From: Davidsoniella eucalypti
Taxonomy: Eukaryota > Ascomycota > Sordariomycetes > Microascales > Ceratocystidaceae
Length of the DNA stretch: 24,301 nucleotides
Assembly (NCBI GenBank): GCA_004009845.1
Contig: RMBW01000227.1
Span: forward strand, 1-24,301
Direction of reading: 5' to 3'
The translations under genes were made by a program, and so were the position numbers. How positions within the stretch are numbered: the stretch's first letter is position 1; each line of letters starts with the position of its first letter. The notes beneath the pieces are model-generated. The model was not told the DNA's origin. It saw only the letters and a program-made list of their open reading frames with translations, and did no database searches. Shown piece after piece: positions 9,127-17,810 of the stretch.

Positions 9127-11769
9127 TCACTCTACAGTCATTTGAGTTTGCATAGGAGAATACCTCTTAGTCTTTCGCTCGAAAACTACACTGGCATGGT
9201 CAAATTCTCTCTTTCTTGACGGAGGCCGTTCCTGAATCTTAGCCCTGTCGAAATCAATAACCATGAGTTTCTTTGTTTGGGAATCAAAGAGAACATTCCT
9301 AGCCTCCAGATCTCCATGTTCAACCCCATAGTACCTGATTTGCTGGGCAATAGGCTTCAGATATTCGTAGTGTTCATCCAGTCTTTTCACAGGTTCTCCA
9401 GCATAAGCCATCAAGAGAACATGTCTACAATCGTGAAGCTGAATCAACAGGCTCTGTTTGATATCAATCTTCCCAAGACAGACTGGAATAGACTTTCCCT
9501 GGAGATACTTCAGTCTAGAGTAGACATCAATTTCATTCTGAAGCAACCCAAGAGACTCTGCTTCAATTGCTTTGCCAACCAGAGTGTATCCAAATGGATG
9601 TGCAGTGGCCTTGACTAGATTTCCAATAGCACCATGCCGTTTCAACACATCAAGGTCATTGTCGAGATTAGTGTCCATCTGAGTCTTGATAATCTTTAGG
9701 AGTTGAGCGACCCCAATAGCATGTTTATTCGAGGCAGTATCTGCGTTTGCCTTTCTGTGAAGTGAAACATTAGGACAATGTTCATCGAGACTCTGGCGAT
9801 GCACAAGGCTATATAGGCATTGCTGTGTGCAGTATCTATTTTGTGGATGTCGTATAGGTAGAGAGCCGCTAGTTCCAGTAGTTTGATGATCTGATGTTGC
9901 TGAGCCAGGATTGTTGTTGGTACTACTACTAGTGCTGTTGTCGGGGATATCACTCTGAGATTGATCTCCATAGCGGCCAGGCAGGTAGACAAGTCTGGAT
10001 TTCCGTTCGGCCTGTGCTTGTTGGCTATCCATTGGCTGTTCGAGGGACAAAAGTGATATTGTCAAGATATGGGCAACTGGCGTCTGCTTGATAGAATCGA
10101 TCTCTTCTTCAATGACCTTGGGATCTTGAGGACCATCTTGCACTGTACGGAGTGGTATGCTAGATATAGACTCTCGAGGAATAGAAAGATAGTAGGATAA
10201 TATACTGGGATCATCTTTATCTACATGGAGAAAGACAAAGCATTCACCAGTTGTGATATATCCATACTGAAGCCCAGAGTTTATCAGATAGTGAAAGATT
10301 TGGGTGATAGCATAGGCAGTAAACTGGCAGAACCTGTTGAATTTGCCCTCCTCAGTTTCCTCTTTGGTGGGGTTGATCTTTTTCCCCGCAACAAAGTCAT
10401 AGAAGACAGATGGCTTGGCATTAGATAGATATACAAGAGCCCTCCGGAGAAATGCAGGGGGGATCTTATGGGCAGCCTTGTATTCCACAATAAACAGGTT
10501 CCTCTCCGGATCTTCAGAACCTTCAGGATTCTTATATCCTACCAGAGTACAATCAGCATCGAAGCGTCGGCTTTGCAATGATAGCTTGGCTGCAGGACTA
10601 TCATTTGTAGAAGTATGTGATCTAGGTCGCTTTTTGCTGGACCTTCCGTGGGGTACAGGACGCGTGGGAGGAGGCACAACATTGCCTGTTGCATCTGATG
10701 GGCTAGCATCTGGCAGGGTGTGGGTATCCGAGAGATCAGAATCTGATACGCCAATATTCGCAGGGCCGTCAGTTACGGAACAATGAGCTACCCGTATCCT
10801 TGTTGGTCGACTAGGCTGGGCCAAAGATCCGGTTGCCAATCGGGCAGCTGAATGATACCGTGAACTAGTACTGAAATCCACGTTTTTGATACCATCATAT
10901 GCTGTTTTCGTGCCATCTTTTCTGTGTTGTAAAAAGATATTGATGACATTTTTCACATGAAGCTCGATAGCCAAATAGGAAAAAGAGACAACTTCGTTCT
11001 CACTTGACAGTTTCTTAGCCGAAGTTTCCTGGTTAGCTGCAACAAAAGAAATGCTTCTGAAAAGTTTTTGTTTGCCGAAGAAAGTAGAGAACTGAGTGAA
11101 CTTTTGTTCATGAATGCTCTCAAAATTGGTCCAAGATTTCAAGAGACGTGGATATAGCCTGTTATGAACCAAAGTAGGCCCGCCAGTTGAATGGAGGTTT
11201 GTATTTGGCTCCAGTGTCAATGCTTGGTAGTTGAGTGAAAAAGTGTTGTAAAGAAGTGTTGGGAAGTCAGAAAGCACAATGAAATTTTGAGCAGCTTCTT
11301 TTTCCTGTCGTTCTTCTTCAGCGCGTGCTTGGGCTTGTGCAAGTTTTTTGGCGTTTTCTTCATTCTCGAGTCGTTCTTCTTCAGCGCGTGCTTGGGCTTG
11401 TGCAAGTTTTTTGGCGTTTTCTTCATTCTCGAGTCGTTCTTTCTCGGTGCGTGCTTCGGCTGCTTCTCTGGCGATTCGTTCTTCTTCGGAGCGGGCTTCG
11501 GCTGCTTCAGCGCGTGCCTCGGCTGCTTCTCTGGCGAGTCGTTCTTTCTCGGTGCGTGCTTCAAGTTTTTTGGCGTTTTCTTCATTCTCGAGTCGTTCTT
11601 TCTCGATGCGTGCATTGGCTGCTTTGATGATTTTGGCGTTTTCTTCGTCGTGCTGTTGCTTTTGTCTTTGGAGAGCTTCCGCAATAGCCCTGTCTAGATT
11701 ACTTTGGCTCGGCATTGCTTCGGACTCAGGGGCCGATGGTGCTTCCACTTCATCAATTTCATTACCCAT
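9127..11769 (-). CDS. Spok-like protein: coiled coil, PD-(D/E)XK nuclease motif, Cys cluster, kinase
   Basis: One uninterrupted exon, 880 aa, starting at the ATG at 11769 (the frame opens three codons earlier only at TTG). About 27-160 is a charged Ala/Glu/Lys/Arg coiled coil. At 403-431 RRFDADCTLVG then IVEYKA supplies the D...ExK pattern of PD-(D/E)XK nucleases (D404 or D406, E429, K431). A Ser/Thr/Asn-rich linker ends in a C647-x3-C651-x13-C665-x5-H671 cluster. The kinase follows, with K733, E746, HGD at 818-820, N825 and D839 in VIDFDRA. This order matches Spok spore-killer proteins of Podospora, where one protein both kills (nuclease) and protects (kinase). Membership of the wider fungal REase-kinase effector class is the alternative. 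Drive activity here is inference. The next gene downstream on this strand is a truncated paralogue. Confidence 0.78.
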   Translation of the reverse strand: MGNEIDEVEAPSAPESEAMPSQSNLDRAIAEALQRQKQQHDEENAKIIKAANARIEKERLENEENAKKLEARTEKERLAREAAEARAEAAEARSEEERIAREAAEARTEKERLENEENAKKLAQAQARAEEERLENEENAKKLAQAQARAEEERQEKEAAQNFIVLSDFPTLLYNTFSLNYQALTLEPNTNLHSTGGPTLVHNRLYPRLLKSWTNFESIHEQKFTQFSTFFGKQKLFRSISFVAANQETSAKKLSSENEVVSFSYLAIELHVKNVINIFLQHRKDGTKTAYDGIKNVDFSTSSRYHSAARLATGSLAQPSRPTRIRVAHCSVTDGPANIGVSDSDLSDTHTLPDASPSDATGNVVPPPTRPVPHGRSSKKRPRSHTSTNDSPAAKLSLQSRRFDADCTLVGYKNPEGSEDPERNLFIVEYKAAHKIPPAFLRRALVYLSNAKPSVFYDFVAGKKINPTKEETEEGKFNRFCQFTAYAITQIFHYLINSGLQYGYITTGECFVFLHVDKDDPSILSYYLSIPRESISSIPLRTVQDGPQDPKVIEEEIDSIKQTPVAHILTISLLSLEQPMDSQQAQAERKSRLVYLPGRYGDQSQSDIPDNSTSSSTNNNPGSATSDHQTTGTSGSLPIRHPQNRYCTQQCLYSLVHRQSLDEHCPNVSLHRKANADTASNKHAIGVAQLLKIIKTQMDTNLDNDLDVLKRHGAIGNLVKATAHPFGYTLVGKAIEAESLGLLQNEIDVYSRLKYLQGKSIPVCLGKIDIKQSLLIQLHDCRHVLLMAYAGEPVKRLDEHYEYLKPIAQQIRYYGVEHGDLEARNVLFDSQTKKLMVIDFDRAKIQERPPSRKREFDHASVVFERKTKRYSPMQTQMTVE
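11308..11433 (-). repeat. Two perfect 63-bp tandem units inside the coiled coil
   Basis: Units 11308-11370 and 11371-11433 are identical. Each encodes 21 residues of the coiled coil (ENEENAKKLAQAQARAEEER register), and partial, diverged relatives continue to about 11640. Perfect identity and a multiple of three suggest recent in-frame expansion and likely length polymorphism between strains. Confidence 0.9.
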
Positions 11770-12408
11770 GATTGGCAAATCGATTTGTGAGTAGAGAAAG
11801 GGAAGAATAGATGATATGTAGTTGTAGAAGTGTTGTAGAATGATAGATAGAGAGAAATGAAGATCAAGGAATCAGAAGTGAAAGGTGTGGTTGATTGTTG
11901 TTGTTATTATTGTCCTTGGGTGACAAGGTTAGGCAGCCACCATGGTGTTAGGCTGGGTTTGAGAAATACCTTTATGGTCATGTGACACATGCTATATCAA
12001 GACAAATTAGATGGAATTAAATGGTACAAACAAACCGAGAATCACTAAGTCACAACCATTTTCATGCCAAACTGCTCAAAGTCTTGCTCGCTTAAAGCCC
12101 GTCCGAATTTTGAAGTAGGTGGCTAAGATTCCATCATACAGAATAGCTAGTAGCTATAACGACTGCCCATTATGAATCACCCCTAAGCTTGTTAAAAGAC
12201 CAACTTAACTTTTAGAAGCATAATGCATCAAGAGTCAAATTACTTTGTGGGATAATTGTGCTGGTTGTGCTGGGAATGTAGAAAGGCCCACAACATTCTG
12301 ACTGTCATAGGCAAATGTGAACTTATTACATGAGTAGTTACATGGTCTAGATGGCAAAGTCTGTTGAGTGCATGATGCTCTGAAATGGTGCTAAGAAGCA
12401 ACTTGTAA
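11770..12408. other. Upstream region of the Spok-like gene
   Basis: The minus-strand leader next to the ATG at 11769 is rich in C and T (11780-11880), as is common in fungal promoters. The rest is AT-rich with no coding signal. Confidence 0.5.
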
Positions 12409-12588
12409 ATTATTGAGCAGCTTCACTGGAAACCTCACTTGCTGTACAAAATTACAAGCTTTTCTTTGGGACTAGATTTTAGTCCTTGGGGGCATGATAA
12501 ACCAGGTGGACCAAAATTCTTCATCTTGCCAAAGCCTTCATACTCGAAAGACGAAGCCGTCAAATGGGCCCACGAGACCGGAAGTTAG
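12409..12588 (+). pseudogene. Unidentified coding relic
   Basis: An open frame of 59 codons without an ATG, running from after a TAA at 12406 to the TAG at 12586. Its translation (for example LGLDFSPWGHDKPGGPKFF and YSKDEAVKWAHETG) has the composition of real protein, unlike neighbouring frames. It could be the last exon of a lost gene. I do not recognise the family, and no upstream exon was found. Confidence 0.3.
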
Positions 12589-13309
12589 TGGTATAGCAGC
12601 CTGTCGCAGTCCGGCTTAGCTCCGGCAAGTGCTGTTTGCTGTGCAGTGTCCTGGCTGTGATACCACCCTTTCCATCTCTAGCAGGAATATCCCTCCATTG
12701 TTCTTTGTTTTTCTGTACTGGATCACCAAACACTAAACGAGGGATGGAAAACTTCGAAGATCTCCATTCACTAACGTCTAATATCACCTGGCACGCTTCT
12801 TGCCGACAAGCTGGAACGTTGTGGCTCTGAAAGCAATCCTACCCGTCTGGAAAACTACACCCCTCCACCGTGAAGCGGCAATCGCCCCCCCCCTGCTCCG
12901 TACCTTTCAGGGCTTGAACAAATTTTGACTAAGGTATCGCACCTTCGCTGACCCGAAGCTTTAAAAAGGATTTTACAATACTAAAGACACAAATGGCTCA
13001 AAAAAGGTTATAAAACATATTGTTCTTGGCTTTCAAAATTTACAAGTGATTTGTCTTGATTTCTTTTCAGTTCTCTTTCAATTAGAGGAATGTTTTCATT
13101 GGGCAATTAATTCTTGTTTTAGTTAGAATATCTACTAGCTAGTGATATATCCCCACCCACCCTAATCTAATCTGAATCTGATCTAGTATCATCTTGTAAA
13201 GCCATTCAGACTTCAGATAGGACTCAAATCCTAACAAACCCAAGTTACATAAATCAATATATCATAAACAAACATTTTGCTGCAATCTCAGTACTTAAAC
13301 ATTTTGGTG
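12589..13309. other. Spacer downstream of the FunK1-type gene
   Basis: 12590-12910 is GC-richer, with only short open frames. 12950-13309 is AT-rich, probably 3' flank of the kinase gene. It holds the right partner (13122-13178) of the degenerate inverted repeat at 7335-7428. Confidence 0.4.
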
Positions 13310-15544
13310 CTATCCTAGGGTTCTAATAATACTGCTGTAGGCCTCTAGAATGGGGATGTAGAGCTGGTCAGGATTGCCCTCTGGTGTTCCAAGTATGAAG
13401 TCTGCTGTATCCCCAAACAAGATTGATCTGATGGTTAGGCATAAATTTTTCACAGCACCTAACGGCTCTGGGAACTCATCCATTATACGATTGAGTCCGA
13501 ATACATTCATATCTGCAGTCTTAAACTTAGCAATGACCTCCAGGCTTCCAACCTCCCACCATCGAAGATTATCCGTACCTTTCCTCTGTTGGATATCACC
13601 AAATCCATTGTACCATGATTGGCGTGCACACATCCAAATCAAAACATAAAAGAACGACTCTAGGTCATGGCGATAGGTATGGTCAACCCCCTCCAGAACC
13701 TGAATTGCCATGAATTGCATGGTACCTGTCCTATGCTTTGCTCCACTTGGATCACTATCTTGTATCTTGGCTAGATCAAGATCAATAAGCATACCACTGA
13801 AGCCGTCTGCAGTTTTAGGGTCTGTGATGATGATGTTGTTTATTGAAATATCCCGATGGAGAATTTGGCCTGTGACGTAGAGAGACCTATGAGCTTTTAT
13901 AGCGTCTCGCATTGCTTTGAGTAGCTCCCTTACTGTCCAGAAGCTGCTGAGAGGACGACCAGCAGGGGAAACAACAATGCAATAGTAGATCCTATTGTCC
14001 CAAGAGACCTCAGTAGCAGACTGATTTGTGTTAATTGATGGCCAACTAGAATTGTTCTGTGATTTCTTCTTTGACAAGGGTGTATTGGTGGATAGGTGAT
14101 CAGATGTTTGCTTTCGTTTTTGGCTGGAGGGTAATGATGAGGTTAGTGATTTTGAACTTTGAAATATATGTTGTCTGTCTTGATTGTGAAACCGGTGCCG
14201 TGGCGGAAACTCCAGGTGTTCTCGTATCTCTTGGGTGGATGTGATTCGACAATGGGATATCATCCTGTTCACACCCTTAACACCCCGTTCTTGTGCTAAC
14301 TTCAGGTGTTCAACTTCTTCCTGATTCCACTTTTCCGGGACCCATGAAAACTTGGCAACATATCCCTCACTTGTAATAAAGCATGTGGTTGCTCGACTAA
14401 CAACTGCAGTCCGTCTTGAAATCAGCTCACCGAGTCTTATACTCGAGCCCTGTAGCTCAATATGTGGATGCCCATCCACAGATTTGATAAATGTGTCTAG
14501 GCCCATGGCATCATCATCCATTGTGGCATATCCAACAAGAGCTCTTGCAAATTGCTCTGGCGTTTCATGAATATCAAATGGACCTGAGCTATACGGACCT
14601 GAGCGATCAAATACCCAGAGCTCCATTCTTGATCCACAGAGCAAGAAGCCATGAACAAACCTACGTGTAGGGTCATCATCAAAGATAATTCGAACATATC
14701 TTGTCAACTGAAGAAAATCCGCCATGAATCTGCTTTTGTCATAAGATTGCTTGTGCTCCCCAACAACAAGAATGTTCCTATAGCGAAAGGTGTTGCCTGT
14801 GATTGTACATTTCTGGAAGAAGATATCAATTTGACCTTTTCGTCCTTCAAACTGGCTGGCTGTCGTTGAAGTATATAACTTGTTAGGTGCAAGGGGGAAA
14901 GAACTATCTTGTAGTGAGCATAGCCAGCCCCAGACGGCGCTCTCACTAGCAATCGAAGGAAATGATGTCCATCTGTTATCATCATATGCTGCCATCACAT
15001 TGTTCAACATGTTGTTCTGTTCCTCTGTCCAAGTTTCAGGGTTGAAGAATTTGTCATGGAAGCCACCGACACCACGAAACGTACAGTCCTTGATCTCAAG
15101 GAAGAGCTCCCTCTCAATAAGTTGACCTGTTTCACTATCATAAAGTCGACTAGAGCTATTATTGATAGGCGTCTGAAGGGATGAATGGGAGAGAGTAGGC
15201 GGTGGGGGTGTTGATGGGCTGGAGTTACGGATAATGGCAAATACTGTAGCCCAAACTTCAATTTCGGAGGCTTTGTTGACGATATGATCAATGAGGGGGT
15301 TGAATTTGTCGATTTTTACAGCACCCTTGACCAAGTCTGCTATTGTAGATGATATGGCTTCTCTTGCCTCAAATGCTTGTGCTGTGGTTGATATAACTAA
15401 AGATGCTAGAAGACTAACAACTACGTTTTCTTGTTGAGTCGCATCGATGTCAAAGAAGTCTAGTAGTTGAGCTCTATGCTTCACAAGAATATCATCAATA
15501 GGGTTCTTCTCGATGATATCGAGTTCTTCTTGAGTGAAAGCCAT
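13310..15544 (-). CDS. FunK1-type fungal protein kinase with an upstream D...ExK motif
   Basis: From the ATG at 15544, 744 aa in one exon. The C-terminal half is a fungal-specific FunK1 kinase: K398 in GYVAKFSW, H563-R564-D565 with N570 (HRDISINN), D588 in LIDLDLAK (DLD replacing DFG), then RTGTMQFMA and HTYRHDLESFFYVLIW, which are family signatures. The N-terminal half has RKGQIDIFF and ILVVGEHK (D240, E263, K265), a pattern compatible with a PD-(D/E)XK fold. A Ser/Lys-rich insert lies at about 463-505 inside the kinase. The frame is open further upstream to 15766, but only from TTG, and that part contains a likely intron. MAFTQEEL is therefore taken as the start. The substrate is unknown. 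Its 5' end lies only about 255 bp from the right inverted repeat. Confidence 0.82.
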   Translation of the reverse strand: MAFTQEELDIIEKNPIDDILVKHRAQLLDFFDIDATQQENVVVSLLASLVISTTAQAFEAREAISSTIADLVKGAVKIDKFNPLIDHIVNKASEIEVWATVFAIIRNSSPSTPPPPTLSHSSLQTPINNSSSRLYDSETGQLIERELFLEIKDCTFRGVGGFHDKFFNPETWTEEQNNMLNNVMAAYDDNRWTSFPSIASESAVWGWLCSLQDSSFPLAPNKLYTSTTASQFEGRKGQIDIFFQKCTITGNTFRYRNILVVGEHKQSYDKSRFMADFLQLTRYVRIIFDDDPTRRFVHGFLLCGSRMELWVFDRSGPYSSGPFDIHETPEQFARALVGYATMDDDAMGLDTFIKSVDGHPHIELQGSSIRLGELISRRTAVVSRATTCFITSEGYVAKFSWVPEKWNQEEVEHLKLAQERGVKGVNRMISHCRITSTQEIREHLEFPPRHRFHNQDRQHIFQSSKSLTSSLPSSQKRKQTSDHLSTNTPLSKKKSQNNSSWPSINTNQSATEVSWDNRIYYCIVVSPAGRPLSSFWTVRELLKAMRDAIKAHRSLYVTGQILHRDISINNIIITDPKTADGFSGMLIDLDLAKIQDSDPSGAKHRTGTMQFMAIQVLEGVDHTYRHDLESFFYVLIWMCARQSWYNGFGDIQQRKGTDNLRWWEVGSLEVIAKFKTADMNVFGLNRIMDEFPEPLGAVKNLCLTIRSILFGDTADFILGTPEGNPDQLYIPILEAYSSIIRTLG

Positions 15545-15554
15545 ATTGGTATGT

Positions 15555-15622
15555 CTATAAGAATATGGCTGGTTAGTCAAGGGTTTCCTCAATTGAAGGT
15601 AGAAAGGAAAACGTAAACAAAC
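15555..15622 (-). other. Probable 5'-leader intron of the FunK1-type gene
   Basis: On the minus strand GTTTGT at 15622, GACTAACC as branch site and TTATAG ending at 15555 define a 68-nt intron that stops ten bases before the ATG at 15544. Splicing it would put the upstream ATG at 15634 out of frame with the kinase, supporting a leader intron rather than a coding one. Confidence 0.5.
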
Positions 15623-15799
15623 CTCTTCCAGCATAAGCGGGTTTTTGCAGTAGGATGAATAGGAGAATGATGAATTGACGCAGGAAATATAGTAATGTTG
15701 AGGGTGTTTATTTCGCCGATATAGAAGTTGAGAAATCGTGATAGGGTGTACTTTTAAAATGTCCAAGATGATGATGATGAATTTAAAATGCCCAAATGG

Positions 15800-15920
15800 A
15801 CTCTGGAGGGAAACTGCTTATTATATTTATAGTTTAGGGTTTAGCTTATAGTGGATGAAAACAGCCAAGAAACCATAGTTATGCTGCCTAACAAAGATTG
15901 CTGTGACAACCCATAAAACA
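15800..15920 (-). repeat. Right arm of the 121-bp inverted repeat
   Basis: Reverse complement of 7502-7622 with two mismatches. TATAAATA (minus strand, 15831-15824) faces the FunK1-type gene about 280 bp before its ATG, so this arm probably contains that gene's core promoter. Part of the arm (ATAGTTATGCTGCCTAACAAA, from about 15875) is repeated imperfectly just outside at 15921-15949. Only the right side shows this extra copy. Confidence 0.9.
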
Positions 15921-16545
15921 TAGTTATGTTACCTAACAAATATTGCTTTGATTAAACAACAGTTAAATGCCTAATAAAACTTTCCTCTAACTGAAGTAGT
16001 AGTCAGGGGAAGGCTGACACTAGTGGCTATTACTACTAGTTGTAGACAGAAAAAATCTAAGAGTTAGTTGATTAGAATGGATGCCTAGGGGAAAACCTTG
16101 GGAGATTTCAATTTACATACAATCCTTATTTTTCATGCTTCAATAAGGTATATATATGTATGTACATAAATTTTCTTTACTATTCCTTACTTTCTTTTCC
16201 GGTAGTCTCATAAATAGATTTCTGCTACAACGTGAAAGATTAAACAACTTGCAAGGAAAGGCCTTTATTTGTAAGGTGAATAGAAACCCCTAAATCAGAA
16301 ATAATAGACAAGCAAGATATAACAAGAAACCAACACAAGTCTCTTAGACTAACTATCTCCCTGAAGAAGAGCATGGTAGAAGAGTCAAAAAAAAGTAAGA
16401 AGTCAAAAGAGATGATAAGATTCAAGGGAAAATGGGAGACAAATCATGGCAGAAGAAGGTAGAAAAAAACAAAAACAATAAGAAAAGATGCACTAGTTAT
16501 ATGGAAAGATAAGAACAATAGACAAAGAAGACGGAAGTCGTGGAC
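15921..16545. other. AT-rich spacer right of the cassette
   Basis: No gene seen. 16360-16530 is purine-rich on the + strand and could be 3' flank of the small minus-strand ORF ending at 16546. Confidence 0.5.
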
Positions 16546-16695
16546 CTAGAAACGGCCCGCACGACCATGGAAAGACGCCGGCATCGGCTGCAAACCGGCC
16601 ACCATGAAGTTGGTGATGCGTTGCTTAGGCAGGGAGCCAGCCGAGGCGGAAGAAGATGGAGCGGGGGCAGAGGCAGAACTGGCGCCAACTTGCAT
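16546..16695 (-). CDS. Small Ser/Ala-rich ORF, unrecognised
   Basis: From the ATG at 16695, 49 aa; the frame stays open to an ATG at 16854. Only the last 50 codons have GC-rich coding character: a Ser/Ala/Pro stretch, then PKQRITNFMVAGLQPMP and a basic end (HGRAGRF). It may be the final exon of a gene whose other exons I could not place, or a relic. Surroundings are AT-rich, so the GC island stands out. Confidence 0.3.
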   Translation of the reverse strand: MQVGASSASAPAPSSSASAGSLPKQRITNFMVAGLQPMPASFHGRAGRF

Positions 16696-17290
16696 ATCGT
16701 TGGAGTTGTTGCATCCATGTATGTATGTAATATGTAATATTGCATTGCTCATACTAGCACAAAACATGTATATAATGCGTATACAGTATCCAGTACACCT
16801 AATATATCCGTACATGGGTTTTCGAGATATGCCCAGGTCGACACAGGCTAACATTCGCTTGCCAAATTCTGCGGACGTGGGGGAAATTTTATATAAGATG
16901 TAGTTGATGGCGGATTTCAGAGTTGCAGAGATAACTAGAGCCTACAGCCAGAGCTTCTACCGTCGTAGCTATGGATATAGCGGCCTTCCACTAGTAAATG
17001 AGGCGACATGTCCCGTACATGGCTCTTTTACAGTTGTGTGGTTTACTGTGATTGCTTATCCCCTTTCCGTTTTCTTTTCCTTTGTTCGTCCCTTGATTGT
17101 TTTGTTTCCCTTTGTGGTTGCCCGGTTAAACAACGTTTGTTCTTTGTCTGACACCTAAACAAATGTCAGCACTTATTGAGCTACGGAATAGAGGCTATTG
17201 TGTCTGCCATAGTAAACTAGTCTATAAACAGTCAATTCAAAAGCCAAGAGTGCCACACAAATAAAAGCCACTAAACATGTTGATTATCAC
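16696..17290. other. Intergenic, no clear gene
   Basis: Mixed sequence with a possible minus-strand TATATAA near 16890. No coding frame could be supported. Confidence 0.4.
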
Positions 17291-17601
17291 ACAACCCTCG
17301 TCGCCGGAGGTACTCGGGGTTACCGGCTAAGCAGTTGCTATTGGTGCAGGTCACTTTGAAATGACATCAGCTGTGCCTCCAGAGAAGACCAAGCAACAAG
17401 AAACGAGCGGGAACTGATGAGACTGATAGGGCCATACACCAGCTACAGAAACCAAGGCGTTGGTGGAGGCTTTGGGCAGATTTAGCATCGGCTACTGACG
17501 TTGCTGCCCTGCTTAGCCAGGCCGAGAAAGATGGCCATCAAGTACGCATCTTGATCAACTGCGCCGAGCTCCCAATTTCTGATTTCAACGGGGTGCTTTA
17601 G
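17291..17601 (+). pseudogene. Broken short-chain dehydrogenase (SDR)
   Basis: Pieces of an SDR N-terminal half in shifting frames. TTLVAGGTRGYR at 17291 resembles the TGGTRGIG nucleotide-binding motif. AVAIGAG follows in another frame after a TAA. TKALVEALGRFSIGY lies near 17455. ATDVAALLSQAEKDGHQVRI then LINCAE, matching the D-h-NNAG strand, ends at a TAG at 17599. Spacing fits the first 100 or so residues of a gluconate/deoxygluconate dehydrogenase-like SDR. The catalytic Tyr-Lys part is missing, so this is a relic and not an active enzyme. Confidence 0.6.
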
Positions 17602-17741
17602 CCCATAGCATTGTTGATCACTAACAACTATGAACAGGTATCAGAATAGCCATTGAACATGTTGTAACACTTTGCCAATCACCCCTAGTTGTACACGCAC
17701 TACATATGTACATGTCGATCTTTTAATTACTCCATGTAGTT

Positions 17742-17782
17742 TTTTTAGTTTTTTTTATAATTCATTTATCTTATGGAGCTAT
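17742..17782 (-). mobile_element. Short poly(A)-tailed insertion, copy 2, with target-site duplication
   Basis: A 41-bp segment, read on the minus strand as ATAGCTCCATAAGATAAATG followed by an A-rich tail. It is flanked by the perfect 12-bp direct repeat CTCCATGTAGTT at 17730-17741 and 17783-17794. Compared with copy 1 it lacks the outermost TCTTCATAGCTCTG part, as expected for a 5' truncation. Confidence 0.6.
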
Positions 17783-17810
17783 CTCCATGTAGTTACACTA
17801 TATATCTATC

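Larger units (their letters stand above)
7502..15920. mobile_element. Candidate inverted-repeat-bounded cassette carrying three kinase-domain genes
   Basis: An 8.4-kb block delimited by the 121-bp inverted repeats. It holds, all on the minus strand, a FunK1-type kinase, a Spok-like nuclease-kinase and a truncated kinase paralogue. Codons in these genes favour A/T at the third position, unlike the GC-ending codons of the flanking sed5, reductase and hydrolase genes. No transposase or tyrosine recombinase is visible inside, so if it moves it would need help in trans. The alternative is local inverted duplication of a promoter segment. The boundary is inferred from the repeats only. Confidence 0.4.

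Noticed and set aside
11217..11794. Open frames in other frames over the coiled-coil region
   Set aside because: They arise from the repetitive 63-bp units; only the long nuclease-kinase frame continues into real domains.
15545..15766. Extra N-terminus of the FunK1-type kinase
   Set aside because: It opens at TTG, not ATG, and includes a good intron (15555-15622) whose removal breaks the frame; the composition is not protein-like.
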